The translations under genes were made by a program, and so were the position numbers. A stretch of DNA of 64,000 nucleotides from Dryocola sp. LX212 (lineage in GTDB: Bacteria; Pseudomonadota; Gammaproteobacteria; Enterobacterales; Enterobacteriaceae): NCBI GenBank assembly GCA_041504365.1, contig CP167917.1:4216001-4280000 (forward strand), in the 5' to 3' direction. The notes beneath the pieces were generated by a model. It worked only from the letters and a program-made list of their open reading frames with translations, was not told the DNA's origin and did no database searches. The first letter of the stretch is position 1; each line of letters opens with the position of its first letter. This document shows positions 18,223-27,600 of the stretch, piece by piece.

Positions 18223-18689
18223 AAAAAGCCCTTACTTACATGAATATCATTCTGGTTTTACTGGCATTACTCATTATTATTTTAGTAATAGGTTATAATA
18301 GTTATCATCGTGATTATTATACTTGTGAATCCGATCTCATTATACATGCGCAGGATGCCAGAATTGAAGCCTCAGTGACCTATTATTTCCAGGGCAAAAA
18401 AGGGGTTTCCTTGCTCAAAGGCGCGATTATCAAAGGAGAGAAAGTAACCACGATTAGCAGGAAAAACCACTTTCGAATCAATAAGAATGATAAAGGCTAT
18501 CTGCATCTGGTGACAACCCAAACCCTTACGGCTCCTTCAGACGAAGCCGCGGTCCAGGATCTACAACGCTACCTGCCTGATTTTTATTTCACAAAAAACG
18601 CAAGCAGAGATTTCGTCATCCATAAACAAGGAGACGGGCTGGTGTTTTCCACGGGCTATATGCCGGCTTTTTACTGCGTAAAAGAGTAA
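18219..18689 (+). CDS. FidL-like inner-membrane protein
   Basis: The product has 156 residues. Its ATG overlaps the stop of the regulator gene (ATGA), so translation is probably coupled. One N-terminal membrane anchor (MNIILVLLALLIIILVIGY) leads to a periplasmic domain with two cysteines (YYTCES and AFYCVKE). Proteins of this form partner ToxR-like regulators, as ToxS and FidL do; a role in sensing or stabilising the regulator is inferred. Confidence 0.72.
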   Translation: MKKALTYMNIILVLLALLIIILVIGYNSYHRDYYTCESDLIIHAQDARIEASVTYYFQGKKGVSLLKGAIIKGEKVTTISRKNHFRINKNDKGYLHLVTTQTLTAPSDEAAVQDLQRYLPDFYFTKNASRDFVIHKQGDGLVFSTGYMPAFYCVKE

Positions 18690-18755
18690 CAGGCATGTCT
18701 GACCTTATATCAGCACATTCGGAAAAACCTGCCGAAACTGCACCTGCGCACTGAC

Positions 18756-18785
18756 CCCATACAGGTAATCTGTATGGGCTTGTTC
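18756..18785 (+). terminator. Terminator after the fidL-like gene
   Basis: Perfect 9-bp stem CCCATACAG/CTGTATGGG, loop GTAAT, followed by CTTGTTCT. It lies 67 bp after the stop. Confidence 0.65.
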
Positions 18786-18840
18786 TAAAAGCTTAGATGC
18801 ATATTTATGTCCCATAACCTCTCCTCAGATCAATCAAACA

Positions 18841-18861
18841 GCCGGACCGCAAGGATCCGGC
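18841..18861 (-). terminator. Probable terminator of the DUF2235 gene
   Basis: On the minus strand the stem GCCGGA/TCCGGC is followed by TGTTTGATT. It lies about 100 bp past the stop of the hydrolase gene; the stem is short. Confidence 0.5.
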
Positions 18862-18958
18862 CATCAGTTGGGCGTAATCTTAAATGTAATATCTATCTGA
18901 AGAATTAGTAATGCTTTGAATTAATTTAAGTTATTACCAGCACTGCCGTCACCGAACT

Positions 18959-20173
18959 CTAGCGCGATACCGCCCATTCCCGCGGCACCTCACCAGGCTG
19001 TGGCAAATCATTTTGCAGTGAGGTGGGCAGATATCTTCCGTAAAGCCATTCTCCCCCCAGTGCCGACTGCCAGGGCACAGGTACCCCGGATTTATAGCGG
19101 TCTACCGCCGAATGGTGGATCATCATTGACGAAGACAGCGGCGCGGGCAGTCTTCTTGGGGAAATGCGCTGCCAGGTCGTTGGCGGGTACCATTCGCAGT
19201 GTAAACGCCCCAGGGGATCGGCTTTCATCTCGCTGGGCGCAAGGTGCATCCCCAAATCGTCCAGCGCGTCATGCATCCACAGATACGCCCCGTTTGACAG
19301 ACCGCAATCTGCTTCACTGCAGTTGTAGCCTCCTCCCACGTCCTGGTGAATGCCAGGAAAAAGCACCTGTACGATACGGTCCCTGTTGTCCCAGACGGCA
19401 GGAGTTAAATCGACGCGCTGTTCGTCGATGGCAATCGCCTGCAATCCGTATTTAACGCGGGCGTGCAACTCGTTGTCCGTCAAGCGGAAAACGTCCATCC
19501 GCTTATCATTAAAGTACTTAGGGATCCCCAGATGCCCCACCGTTTCCCAGACAGCCACGGCTTCCACCGGCACGCTGGACGTCATGCAGAGCGGATCGAC
19601 GCTGTCGCAGAAGAAAGCAGGGAAATCCCGAAGGACAGCACCAAGCAGATTACTGCTTATCCCCGGCGTATGCGCGCGATGCAGCGCCCAGACGGACGCC
19701 GCCATCCGCCAGGCCTCATCTTTATGACGCTCATCAAGGTGAAGTCTGTCCCGATTGAGCAGCCCCCGGTCAATGATCATATTCGCCAGCGCACGGGCCG
19801 TGTAAGCGCCGCGGCTGAAGCCGATCAGATAGATGCGATCCCCCGGCTCCCAGTAGCGGCTAAGAAAGGTATATCCCCGAATAATCGGCGTGATCATACT
19901 GGCGCCAAAAGTGCCGCCGAGCAGCTTTACCAAGCTGTTGTGCGGATCCCCCACGCCGTGAATGTACTTTGCAACCTGTGCCACCTGCCCGCTGCTGTCC
20001 AGCCAGAATTTCTCTTGTTCGTTAGCCAGCAGCAGACTCTGCTTATCCCCTACCCCTTTCATATCAACGAACAGCTGATAGACATTGCTGACAACCAGAT
20101 CATCGTCCGGAAGTTCATCGACGCCGGGTGGGTTCCATGTGCCGTCGGCACAAAAAATTATATTTTTCCCCAT
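18959..20173 (-). CDS. DUF2235 alpha/beta-hydrolase (Tle1-like phospholipase family)
   Basis: The product has 404 residues. It begins NIIFCADGTWN, the usual DUF2235 opening, and has the nucleophile elbow GFSRGAYTAR with Ser120. The late histidine motif is FPGIHQDVGGGY (His276). Where most family members show a D-T-V block, this protein has WETVGHLG with Glu210, so the acid of the triad may differ. Some relatives are type VI secretion phospholipase effectors (Tle1). No vgrG, immunity gene or signal peptide is next to this one, so effector function is not supported here. The gene is divergent from phnC. Confidence 0.85.
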   Translation of the reverse strand: MGKNIIFCADGTWNPPGVDELPDDDLVVSNVYQLFVDMKGVGDKQSLLLANEQEKFWLDSSGQVAQVAKYIHGVGDPHNSLVKLLGGTFGASMITPIIRGYTFLSRYWEPGDRIYLIGFSRGAYTARALANMIIDRGLLNRDRLHLDERHKDEAWRMAASVWALHRAHTPGISSNLLGAVLRDFPAFFCDSVDPLCMTSSVPVEAVAVWETVGHLGIPKYFNDKRMDVFRLTDNELHARVKYGLQAIAIDEQRVDLTPAVWDNRDRIVQVLFPGIHQDVGGGYNCSEADCGLSNGAYLWMHDALDDLGMHLAPSEMKADPLGRLHCEWYPPTTWQRISPRRLPAPLSSSMMIHHSAVDRYKSGVPVPWQSALGGEWLYGRYLPTSLQNDLPQPGEVPREWAVSR

Positions 20174-20313
20174 GTGTGTTCCTCGCCCAGAAGGAATCCT
20201 TTAAGAAAAGGCAAAAACGCCCCGTCCCGCAATACGACAAATAGCTGATTAGGCTGATGACTTCTCGCTGGCCGTCGGCGCCCTCCTCACTCTTCATCTT
20301 TTAGAAACCAATA

Positions 20314-20331
20314 CTTAACAAAAGCGTCACA
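20314..20331 (+). promoter_or_regulatory. Candidate Pho box upstream of phnC
   Basis: CTTAACAAAAGCGTCACA resembles two PhoB half-sites (CTGTCAT-like heptamers) with a 4-bp spacer. It lies 41 bp before the phnC start. PhoB control of the phn operon is established in E. coli; this match is imperfect. Confidence 0.45.
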
Positions 20332-20371
20332 TTTCATCGGCACCATGGGGCAACTTTTATGGAGGCCGCCA

Positions 20372-21154
20372 ATGCAAACAATTATTCGCGTCAACAAGCT
20401 GAGCAAAACCTTCAACCACCACCAGGCGCTAAGCGCGGTGGATTTGCAGGTCTGCGAAGGTGAGATGGTGGCACTGCTGGGGCCTTCAGGCTCCGGTAAA
20501 TCGACGCTGTTACGCCACCTGAGCGGGCTGATAACGTCTGACAGAACTGCAGAGTGCCGGGTCGAACTGCTGGGTCGCACCGTGCAAAAGGCAGGCCGCC
20601 TGGCGAGCGACATCCGCAAAAGCCGCGCCCATACCGGCTGCATTTTTCAGCAGTTCAATCTGGTTAACCGGCTAACGGTGCTCGAAAACGTGCTGATCGG
20701 CGCGCTGGGCTCTACTCCCTTCTGGCGCACCTGCCTGAAATTATTCACTTGGGAACAAAAGCAGCGCGCGCTACGGGCGCTGACACGCGTGGGCATGGCG
20801 CAGTTTGCTTATCAGCGAGTCTCCACCCTGTCCGGTGGGCAGCAGCAGCGCGTGGCGATAGCCCGCGCGCTGATGCAGCAGGCAAAAGTCATTCTCGCCG
20901 ATGAGCCCATCGCCTCTCTTGACCCGGAATCCGCCCGCATCGTCATGGAAACCCTGCACGACATTAACCGCCTGGACGGCATTACCGTTGTGGTGACGCT
21001 GCATCAGGTGGATTACGCCCTGCGCTATTGCGAACGCATAGTCGCGCTGCGTCAGGGGCACGTGTTTTACGACGGAAGCAGCTCGGCGTTCGACAGCGAA
21101 CGGCTGGGGAATCTCTACCGCAGCATCGCCCGCGTTGACGCGGTGGCTGCCTGA
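20372..21154 (+). CDS. phnC: Phosphonate ABC transporter ATPase PhnC
   Basis: The product has 260 residues from [10 protein letters not shown], preceded by GGAGG. Walker [10 protein letters not shown], signature [15 protein letters not shown], Walker B VILADEP and the H-loop [12 protein letters not shown] are complete. It powers uptake of phosphonates, and of phosphite in E. coli, with PhnD and PhnE. It is the first gene of the phn operon. Unlike in E. coli, yjdN is not next to it but 18 kb away. Confidence 0.96.
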   Translation: MQTIIRVNKLSKTFNHHQALSAVDLQVCEGEMVALLGPSGSGKSTLLRHLSGLITSDRTAECRVELLGRTVQKAGRLASDIRKSRAHTGCIFQQFNLVNRLTVLENVLIGALGSTPFWRTCLKLFTWEQKQRALRALTRVGMAQFAYQRVSTLSGGQQQRVAIARALMQQAKVILADEPIASLDPESARIVMETLHDINRLDGITVVVTLHQVDYALRYCERIVALRQGHVFYDGSSSAFDSERLGNLYRSIARVDAVAA

Positions 21155-21181
21155 TATTTTCATCTACCTTAAGGAATGGTC

Positions 21182-22198
21182 ATGAGCTACAAAAAAGTTG
21201 CCGCCCTCGCTTTTACCAGCCTGCTGAGCGTCAGCACCCTGTTTGCCCCGGCCCATGCGGATGAACAGGAAAAATCGATTAACTTCGGCATTATCTCCAC
21301 CGAATCCCAGCAAAACCTCAGGCCGCAGTGGGACCCGTTCCTCAAGGATATGGAAAAGAAGCTGGGCATGAAGGTGAACGCTTTCTTCGCCCCGGACTAC
21401 GCGGGGATCATCCAGGGCATGCGCTTTAACAAAGTGGATATCGCCTGGTACGGCAACCTTTCCGCGATGGAAGCGGTGGACAGGGCAAACGGCCAGGTCT
21501 TCGCCCAGACCGTTGCAGCAGACGGATCGCCCGGTTACTGGAGCGTATTGATCGTTAATAAAGACAGCCCGATCAACAACCTTCATGATCTGCTGGCCAA
21601 ACGCAAAGATCTGACCTTCGGCAACGGCGACCCCAACTCTACTTCTGGTTACCTCGTCCCCGGCTACTACGTCTTCGCAAAAAATAACGTCACCGTGAAC
21701 GAGTTTAAGCGCTCCGTAAACGCCAGCCATGAGACCAACGCGCTGGCCGTCGCCAACGGGCAGGTGGACGTGGCGACCAACAACACCGAAAACCTCGACA
21801 AGCTGAAGACCTCCGCGCCGGACAAGCTCAAAGCGCTGAAGGTGATCTGGAAGTCGCCGCTGATCCCGGGCGACCCTATCGTGTGGCGTAAAAACCTCTC
21901 CGAAGCCACGAAGGACAAAATCTACGACTTCTTTATGAGCTACGGCAAAACCCCGGAAGAGAAAGACGTGCTGACCCGCCTGGGCTGGGCGCCGTTCCGC
22001 GCCTCAAGCGACCTGCAGCTGGTGCCGATTCGCCAGCTGGCGCTGTTCAAACAGATGCAGGGCGTGAAGGACAACAAGGGGTTGGATGACAAAGAGAAGG
22101 TCAGCAAGGTCAGCGAACTGCAAAACCAGCTTAACGATCTGGACCGCCTGACCGCGGCCCTGACGGCGATGACCGGCGTGAATAAAGCGGTGCAGTGA
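21182..22198 (+). CDS. phnD: Phosphonate-binding periplasmic protein PhnD
   Basis: The product has 338 residues from the ATG at 21182, eight bases after AAGGA. A signal peptide ends in PAHA. The mature part shows the PhnD blocks INFGIISTESQQN, FFAPDYAGIIQGMRF and WYGNLSAMEAVDRA. It delivers 2-aminoethylphosphonate and other phosphonates to PhnE/PhnC. A large REP hairpin follows, which may protect the phnCD message from 3' decay and raise its level over the permease. Confidence 0.96.
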   Translation: MSYKKVAALAFTSLLSVSTLFAPAHADEQEKSINFGIISTESQQNLRPQWDPFLKDMEKKLGMKVNAFFAPDYAGIIQGMRFNKVDIAWYGNLSAMEAVDRANGQVFAQTVAADGSPGYWSVLIVNKDSPINNLHDLLAKRKDLTFGNGDPNSTSGYLVPGYYVFAKNNVTVNEFKRSVNASHETNALAVANGQVDVATNNTENLDKLKTSAPDKLKALKVIWKSPLIPGDPIVWRKNLSEATKDKIYDFFMSYGKTPEEKDVLTRLGWAPFRASSDLQLVPIRQLALFKQMQGVKDNKGLDDKEKVSKVSELQNQLNDLDRLTAALTAMTGVNKAVQ

Positions 22199-22207
22199 TT
22201 TTTGGTA

Positions 22208-22264
22208 GATGACGCTGCGCTTATCCATCCGATGTTGGTCGGATAAGCGTTAGCGTCATCCGAC
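22208..22264. repeat. REP/BIME palindrome between phnD and phnE
   Basis: Two inverted arms, GATGACGCT-GCGCTTATCC and GGATAAGCG-AGCGTCATC, fold into a long hairpin inside the operon. Confidence 0.85.
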
Positions 22265-22290
22265 AAAAGCGACATTTTTACGGAGTCACC

Positions 22291-23073
22291 ATGCAACAAA
22301 CAATCCACATCGCCGCCCCGAAGCGCAGCTGGTTTTCGCTGTTAAGCTGGGGGATTTTGCTGGCGGTGCTCGCCGTCTCCTGGCAGGGCGCAGAAATGGC
22401 GCCGCTCAACCTGTTCCGCGACGCGGGCAATATGGCGACCTTCGCCGCCGACTTTTTCCCGCCTGACTTCAGCGACTGGCGCGTCTACCTGGGCGAAATG
22501 GGTATCACCCTGCAAATCGCCGTCTGGGGCACCGCCCTGTCCATCGTACTGTCCATTCCCTGCGGCCTGATGTGCGCCGACAACCTCGTCCCGTGGTGGG
22601 TTTACCAGCCGATGCGCCGCCTGATGGACGCCTGCCGCGCCATCAACGAAATGGTCTTTGCGATGCTGTTCGTGGTCGCCGTTGGCCTGGGGCCTTTCGC
22701 TGGCGTACTGGCCCTGTTCATCCATACCACCGGCGTGCTCTCGAAATTACTTTCTGAAGCCGTTGAAGCTATCGAGCCCGGCCCGGTTGAAGGCATTCGC
22801 GCCACCGGGGCGAACAAGCTGGAAGAGATCCTTTACGGCGTGCTGCCCCAGGTGATGCCGCTGCTGATCTCCTACTCCCTTTACCGCTTCGAGTCGAACG
22901 TCCGTTCGGCAACCGTGGTCGGCATGGTGGGCGCAGGCGGCATCGGCGTGACGCTGTGGGAGGCGATTCGCGGCTTCCAGTTCCAGCAAACCTGCGCGCT
23001 GATGATTGTCATCATCATCACCGTCAGCCTGCTGGATTTCATGTCCCAGCGTCTGCGTAAGCATTTCATTTGA
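22291..23073 (+). CDS. phnE: Phosphonate ABC transporter permease PhnE
   Basis: The product has 260 residues with about six membrane segments and the permease EAA-type loop ([25 protein letters not shown]). The reading frame is intact; E. coli K-12 carries an 8-bp duplication that breaks it, so this strain should be able to import phosphonates. GGAG precedes the ATG. REP palindromes lie on both sides of the gene. Confidence 0.95.
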   Translation: MQQTIHIAAPKRSWFSLLSWGILLAVLAVSWQGAEMAPLNLFRDAGNMATFAADFFPPDFSDWRVYLGEMGITLQIAVWGTALSIVLSIPCGLMCADNLVPWWVYQPMRRLMDACRAINEMVFAMLFVVAVGLGPFAGVLALFIHTTGVLSKLLSEAVEAIEPGPVEGIRATGANKLEEILYGVLPQVMPLLISYSLYRFESNVRSATVVGMVGAGGIGVTLWEAIRGFQFQQTCALMIVIIITVSLLDFMSQRLRKHFI

Positions 23074-23112
23074 AGGGACGAAGGATGCCGTGGATGACGA
23101 AAACGGATAGCT

Positions 23113-23142
23113 GTAGGTCGGGTAAGCGCAGCGTCACCCGAC
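23113..23142. repeat. REP palindrome between phnE and phnF
   Basis: GTAGGTCGGGTAAGCG and CGTCACCCGAC arms; single REP unit of the local family. Confidence 0.8.
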
Positions 23143-23172
23143 AAATCAAAAACAAGCAGAGGATTGACTGAC

Positions 23173-23898
23173 ATGCACTTATCCAGACATCCGACCAGTT
23201 ACCCCACCCGCTACCAGGAGATCGCCGCCCTGCTTGAGCTGGAGCTGCGTAACCATTACCGCTGCGGCGACTACCTGCCCGCAGAAGGTCAGCTGGCGGC
23301 GCGCTACGAAGTCAACCGCCACACCCTGCGCCGCGCCATCGACCAACTGGTGGAAAAAGGCTGGGTGCAGCGCCGTCAGGGCGTTGGCGTGCTGGTTTTA
23401 ATGCGCCCGTTCGACTACCCGCTGAACGCCCAGGCGCGCTTCAGCCAGAACCTGCTCGACCAGGGCAGCCACCCCACCAGCGAGCGCTTACTTGCCGTTT
23501 TGCGCCCGGCCTCCAGCCACGTTGCCGATGCACTAGGGGTAGCCGAAGGCGAAGAAGTTATTCACCTGCGCACCCTAAGGCGCGTTAACGGCATCGCCGT
23601 TTGCCTTATCGACCACTATTTTGCCGATCTGAGCTGGTGGCCCGCGCTGCAGCAGTTCCACAGCGGATCGCTGCACGACGTTATAAGCAGCCAGCTCGGC
23701 ATTCATCTTAAACGAACGCAGACCCGCATTAGCGCCCGGCGCGCACAGGCCAAAGAGAGCCGCCTGCTGGAGATCCCCAACATGGCTCCGCTGCTGTGCG
23801 TGCGCACCCTTAACCACCGTGAAGGCGAGGCAAACCCGGCGGAATACTCCGTCAGCCTGACCCGCGCCGACATGATCGAATTCACTATGGAGCACTAA
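23173..23898 (+). CDS. phnF: GntR/HutC-family regulator PhnF
   Basis: The product has 241 residues from MHLSRHPTS, as in E. coli. Winged helix (about 15-80: LPAEGQLAARYEVNRHTLRRAIDQLVEKGWV) and UTRA ligand-binding domain (about 95-240) are complete. It is thought to repress the phn operon, though its ligand is not settled. GAGGATTGAC lies just upstream. Confidence 0.94.
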   Translation: MHLSRHPTSYPTRYQEIAALLELELRNHYRCGDYLPAEGQLAARYEVNRHTLRRAIDQLVEKGWVQRRQGVGVLVLMRPFDYPLNAQARFSQNLLDQGSHPTSERLLAVLRPASSHVADALGVAEGEEVIHLRTLRRVNGIAVCLIDHYFADLSWWPALQQFHSGSLHDVISSQLGIHLKRTQTRISARRAQAKESRLLEIPNMAPLLCVRTLNHREGEANPAEYSVSLTRADMIEFTMEH

Positions 23899-24360
23899 AT
23901 GGACGCCACGCAGAACGATACCGCACAGCGCCAGAAGTGGATGGCCGTGCTCGCCCACAGCCTGCCGCAGGAGCTGGCGGAACGCTGGGCCGCACTGAAG
24001 TTAAACCCTGTTTATCAGGTCATTCGCCAGCCGGAAGTAGGACTGGTGCAGATCCAGGCGCGCATGGGCGCAACGGGGCAACGTTTCTTCGCAGGGGACG
24101 CCACCCTAACCCGCGCCGTTGTGCAGCTGGATAACGGCACCTACGGCTACAGCTATTTATTAGGGCGAGATAAAGCCCACGCCGAGCGCTGCGCGGCGAT
24201 CGACGCGCTGATGCAGGAAGAAAGCCTGCGCATAACGTTACAGGAAACCTTAATTGCGCCGCTGGCGGCTAACCGGGAGCAGCGCCTTGCCAAAAGGCGT
24301 GCCCAGGTGAACAGCAGCCGCGTCGACTTCTTTACCCTGGTTCGCGGAGATAACGCATGA
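23899..24360 (+). CDS. phnG: C-P lyase core complex subunit PhnG
   Basis: The product has 153 residues; the ATG directly follows the phnF stop. With PhnH, PhnI and PhnJ it forms the C-P lyase core. Together with PhnI, PhnH and PhnL it is needed to transfer the phosphonate to the 1' position of ribose from ATP. The block [22 protein letters not shown] is conserved. Confidence 0.95.
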   Translation: MDATQNDTAQRQKWMAVLAHSLPQELAERWAALKLNPVYQVIRQPEVGLVQIQARMGATGQRFFAGDATLTRAVVQLDNGTYGYSYLLGRDKAHAERCAAIDALMQEESLRITLQETLIAPLAANREQRLAKRRAQVNSSRVDFFTLVRGDNA

Positions 24361-24941
24361 CCTTAATGACCGCATTCACCCTGCCCGTGCAGGACGCCCA
24401 GCAGAGCTTCCGCCGCCTGCTAAAAGCCATGAGCGAGCCGGGCGTTATCGTCGCGCTGCATTCGCTTCATCAGGGCTGGACGCCGCTGAACGTTGCCTCC
24501 ACCAGCGTGCTGCTGACGCTGGCCGACAACGACACCCCGGTATGGATCAGCGATGCGCTGAATAGTGAAGCCACCTCGCAAAATACGCGTTTTCATACAA
24601 ATGCTCCGCTCGCCCGGACGCCGGAAACGGCCCAGTTTGCCATAGCCGATGCCAACATCTCGGGCGAACAACTCAACGCCCTCGCCCAGGGAACGGACGT
24701 CGCCCCCGATACCAGCGCCACGCTGATTTTGCAGGTCAGCAGCCTGAGCGGTGGCCGCATGCTGCGCCTGACCGGCGCGGGCATTCAGGAAGAGCGCATG
24801 ATTGCCCCGCAGCTGCCGGACTGCGTGATCCACGAGTTAACCGAGCGCCCGCACCCGTTCCCGCTGGGCATCGACCTGATCCTCACCTGCGGCGAGCGCC
24901 TGCTGGCTATCCCTCGAACCACCCACGTGGAGGTGTGCTGA
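24357..24941 (+). CDS. phnH: C-P lyase core complex subunit PhnH
   Basis: The product has 194 residues; start overlaps the phnG stop by four bases (ATGA). Conserved blocks [29 protein letters not shown] and the C-terminal [22 protein letters not shown] identify PhnH, a PLP-transferase-like fold without the cofactor. Confidence 0.95.
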   Translation: MTLMTAFTLPVQDAQQSFRRLLKAMSEPGVIVALHSLHQGWTPLNVASTSVLLTLADNDTPVWISDALNSEATSQNTRFHTNAPLARTPETAQFAIADANISGEQLNALAQGTDVAPDTSATLILQVSSLSGGRMLRLTGAGIQEERMIAPQLPDCVIHELTERPHPFPLGIDLILTCGERLLAIPRTTHVEVC

Positions 24942-26005
24942 TGTACGTCGCCGTGAAAGGGGGCGAGAAGGCGATTGCCGCCGCCCACACGCTGCAGGAG
25001 CTGAACCGCCGGGGTGAACAGAGCCTCGCCGAGCTGAGCGTGGCGCAAATCGAACAGCAGCTGGGCCTGGCGGTAGACCGCGTGATGACCGAAGGTGGTA
25101 TTGCCGACCGCGAACTCGCGGCCCTTGCCATCAAGCAGGCGAGCGGCGATATGGTCGAAGCCATCTTCCTGCTGCGCGCTTACCGCACCACGCTGCCGCG
25201 TTTAGCCGTGAGCGAACCGCTGAATACCGCAGAGATGCGGCTGGAGCGACGCATTTCGGCCACTTACAAAGACATTCCCGGCGGCCAGCTGCTCGGCCCG
25301 ACCTACGACTACACCCACCGCCTGCTGGACTTCACGCTGCTGGCCAACGGCGAAACCCCGGAGCTAAAAGCGGGCGATATACACACCGACCCGGCCCCCC
25401 ACGTGTTCAGCATGCTGGTGAAGCAGGGCCTGGCGAAAGCCGAAGAAGATGACGGCGAACAGCCGGACGATATCACTCGCCAGCCGCCGGCTTATCCGTG
25501 CTCCCGCTCCTCCCGCTTACAGCAGCTGGTGCGCGGCGACGAAGGTTATCTGCTGGCGCTGGCCTACTCCACCCAGCGCGGCTACGGGCGCAACCACCCG
25601 TTCGCCGGGGAGATCCGCAGCGGCTACGTTGATATCGAAATCGTGCCGGAAGAGCTGGGATTTGCGGTGAACGTCGGCGAACTGCTGCTGACCGAGTGTG
25701 AAATGGTCAACGGTTTTATCGCCCCCGAAGAAGAAGCCCCACACTTTACGCGCGGCTACGGGTTGGTGTTCGGCATGAGTGAACGCAAGGCGATGGCGAT
25801 GGCGCTGGTCGACCGCGCGCTGCAGGCCCCGGACTACGACGAAACCGTTGCCGGCCCGGCTCAGGACGAAGAGTTTGTGCTCTCGCACGCGGATAACGTG
25901 GAGGCTGCGGGCTTCGTCTCGCACCTCAAGCTGCCGCACTACGTCGATTTCCAGGCCGAGCTGGAACTGCTGAACCGCCTGATTAAGGAGCGCGACCATG
26001 GCTAA
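24941..26005 (+). CDS. phnI: C-P lyase subunit PhnI (nucleosidase)
   Basis: The product has 354 residues from [12 protein letters not shown]; the ATG shares a base with the phnH stop (TGATG). PhnI is the catalytic nucleosidase that removes adenine from ATP in the first C-P lyase step. The blocks RISATYKDIPGGQLLGPTYDYTHR, YPCSRSSRLQQL and GYGRNHPFAGEIRSGY match the E. coli protein closely. Confidence 0.96.
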   Translation: MYVAVKGGEKAIAAAHTLQELNRRGEQSLAELSVAQIEQQLGLAVDRVMTEGGIADRELAALAIKQASGDMVEAIFLLRAYRTTLPRLAVSEPLNTAEMRLERRISATYKDIPGGQLLGPTYDYTHRLLDFTLLANGETPELKAGDIHTDPAPHVFSMLVKQGLAKAEEDDGEQPDDITRQPPAYPCSRSSRLQQLVRGDEGYLLALAYSTQRGYGRNHPFAGEIRSGYVDIEIVPEELGFAVNVGELLLTECEMVNGFIAPEEEAPHFTRGYGLVFGMSERKAMAMALVDRALQAPDYDETVAGPAQDEEFVLSHADNVEAAGFVSHLKLPHYVDFQAELELLNRLIKERDHG

Positions 26006-26843
26006 CCTAAGCGGCTACAATTTCGCCTATCTGGACGAGCAAACCAAACGCATGATCCGCCGCGCCATCCTCAAGGCCGTGGCTATTCCCGGCTATCAGG
26101 TGCCGTTTGGCGGACGCGAGATGCCGATGCCCTACGGCTGGGGCACGGGCGGCATTCAGATTACCGCCAGCGTAATTGGTGAAGCAGACGTGCTGAAGGT
26201 CATCGACCAGGGCGCGGACGACACTACTAACGCCGTGTCGATCCGCAACTTCTTCAGGCGCGTGACTGGCGTGAACACCACCGAGCGCACGGAAGACGCG
26301 ACGCTGATCCAGACCCGCCACCGAATCCCGGAAACGCCGCTCGCTGAAGACCAGATCCTGATTTACCAGGTGCCGATCCCCGAGCCGCTGCGCTTTATCG
26401 AACCGCGCGAAACGGAGACCCGCACCATGCACGCGCTGGAAGAGTACGGCGTGATGCAGGTGAAGCTTTACGAAGATATCGCCCGCTTCGGCCACATCGC
26501 CACCACCTACGCCTATCCGGTGAAGGTCAATGAGCGATACGTGATGGACCCGTCGCCGATCCCGAAATTCGACAACCCGAAGATGGACAGGATGCCCGCG
26601 CTGCAGCTGTTCGGGGCCGGACGCGAGAAGCGCATTTACGCCGTGCCGCCGTTTACCCGCGTGGAGAGCCTCGATTTCGACGACCATCCGTTCACCGTTC
26701 AGCAATGGGAAGAACCGTGCGCCATTTGCGGTTCGCGCCACAGCTACCTGGATGAAGTGGTGCTGGACGACGCGGGCAGCCGCATGTTCGTCTGCTCCGA
26801 TACCGATTACTGCCGCCAGAACAGCGAGGCCGCCGCCCAATGA
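25998..26843 (+). CDS. phnJ: C-P lyase radical SAM subunit PhnJ
   Basis: The product has 281 residues, the same as E. coli; its start overlaps phnI by eight bases. PhnJ cleaves the carbon-phosphorus bond by radical chemistry. The C-terminal cysteine cluster is complete: CAIC, then CSDTDYC, giving four cysteines for the 4Fe-4S cluster and catalysis. The glycine-rich YGWGTGGIQ segment that harbours the glycyl radical site is present. Confidence 0.97.
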   Translation: MANLSGYNFAYLDEQTKRMIRRAILKAVAIPGYQVPFGGREMPMPYGWGTGGIQITASVIGEADVLKVIDQGADDTTNAVSIRNFFRRVTGVNTTERTEDATLIQTRHRIPETPLAEDQILIYQVPIPEPLRFIEPRETETRTMHALEEYGVMQVKLYEDIARFGHIATTYAYPVKVNERYVMDPSPIPKFDNPKMDRMPALQLFGAGREKRIYAVPPFTRVESLDFDDHPFTVQQWEEPCAICGSRHSYLDEVVLDDAGSRMFVCSDTDYCRQNSEAAAQ

Positions 26844-27598
26844 TCCAGCCACTCCTTTCGGTCAACAACCTGACCCACCTGTACGCCCCCGGCAAAGGCT
26901 TCAGCGACGTGTCGTTTGAGCTGTACCCCGGCGAAGTGCTGGGGATTGTCGGCGAGTCCGGCTCCGGCAAGACCACGCTGTTAAAGTCGATTTCTGCCCG
27001 CCTCGCGCCGCAGAACGGCGAAGTGATTTACCTGGATGAGTCGCTGTACGGCATGAGTGAAGGCGACCGCCGCCGTCTGCTGCGTACCGAGTGGGGTGTG
27101 GTTCATCAGCATGCCATGGACGGCCTGCGCCGCCACGTCTCCGCCGGTGGCAACATCGGCGAGCGGCTGATGGCGACCGGCGCACGCCATTACGGTGAGA
27201 TCCGCGCCACGGCCCAGCGCTGGCTGGAAGAGGTGGAAATCCCTGCGTCACGTATCGATGACCTGCCAACGACGTTTTCCGGCGGCATGCAGCAGCGCCT
27301 GCAAATCGCCCGCAACCTGGTGACGCATCCGAAGCTGGTATTTATGGATGAGCCAACCGGCGGGCTGGACGTGTCGGTTCAGGCGCGCCTGCTCGACCTG
27401 CTACGAGGCCTGGTGCGGGAGCTGAACCTGGCGGTGGTCATTGTCACCCATGATTTAGGCGTGGCACGCCTGCTGGCCGATCGTCTGCTGGTCATGAAGC
27501 AGGGCCAGGTGGTGGAGAGCGGGCTGACCGACCGCGTGCTGGACGACCCGCACCACCCTTACACCCAGCTGCTGGTGTCATCGGTGCTGCAGAACTGA
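26840..27598 (+). CDS. phnK: C-P lyase ABC-type ATPase subunit PhnK
   Basis: The product has 252 residues, start overlapping the phnJ stop by four bases. Walker A GESGSGKTT, signature FSGGMQQRLQIARNL, Walker B LVFMDEP and the VTHDLG H-loop are present. PhnK binds the PhnGHIJ core rather than a membrane permease. A double REP element follows and separates it from phnL. Confidence 0.95.
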   Translation: MIQPLLSVNNLTHLYAPGKGFSDVSFELYPGEVLGIVGESGSGKTTLLKSISARLAPQNGEVIYLDESLYGMSEGDRRRLLRTEWGVVHQHAMDGLRRHVSAGGNIGERLMATGARHYGEIRATAQRWLEEVEIPASRIDDLPTTFSGGMQQRLQIARNLVTHPKLVFMDEPTGGLDVSVQARLLDLLRGLVRELNLAVVIVTHDLGVARLLADRLLVMKQGQVVESGLTDRVLDDPHHPYTQLLVSSVLQN

Positions 27599-27600
27599 TT

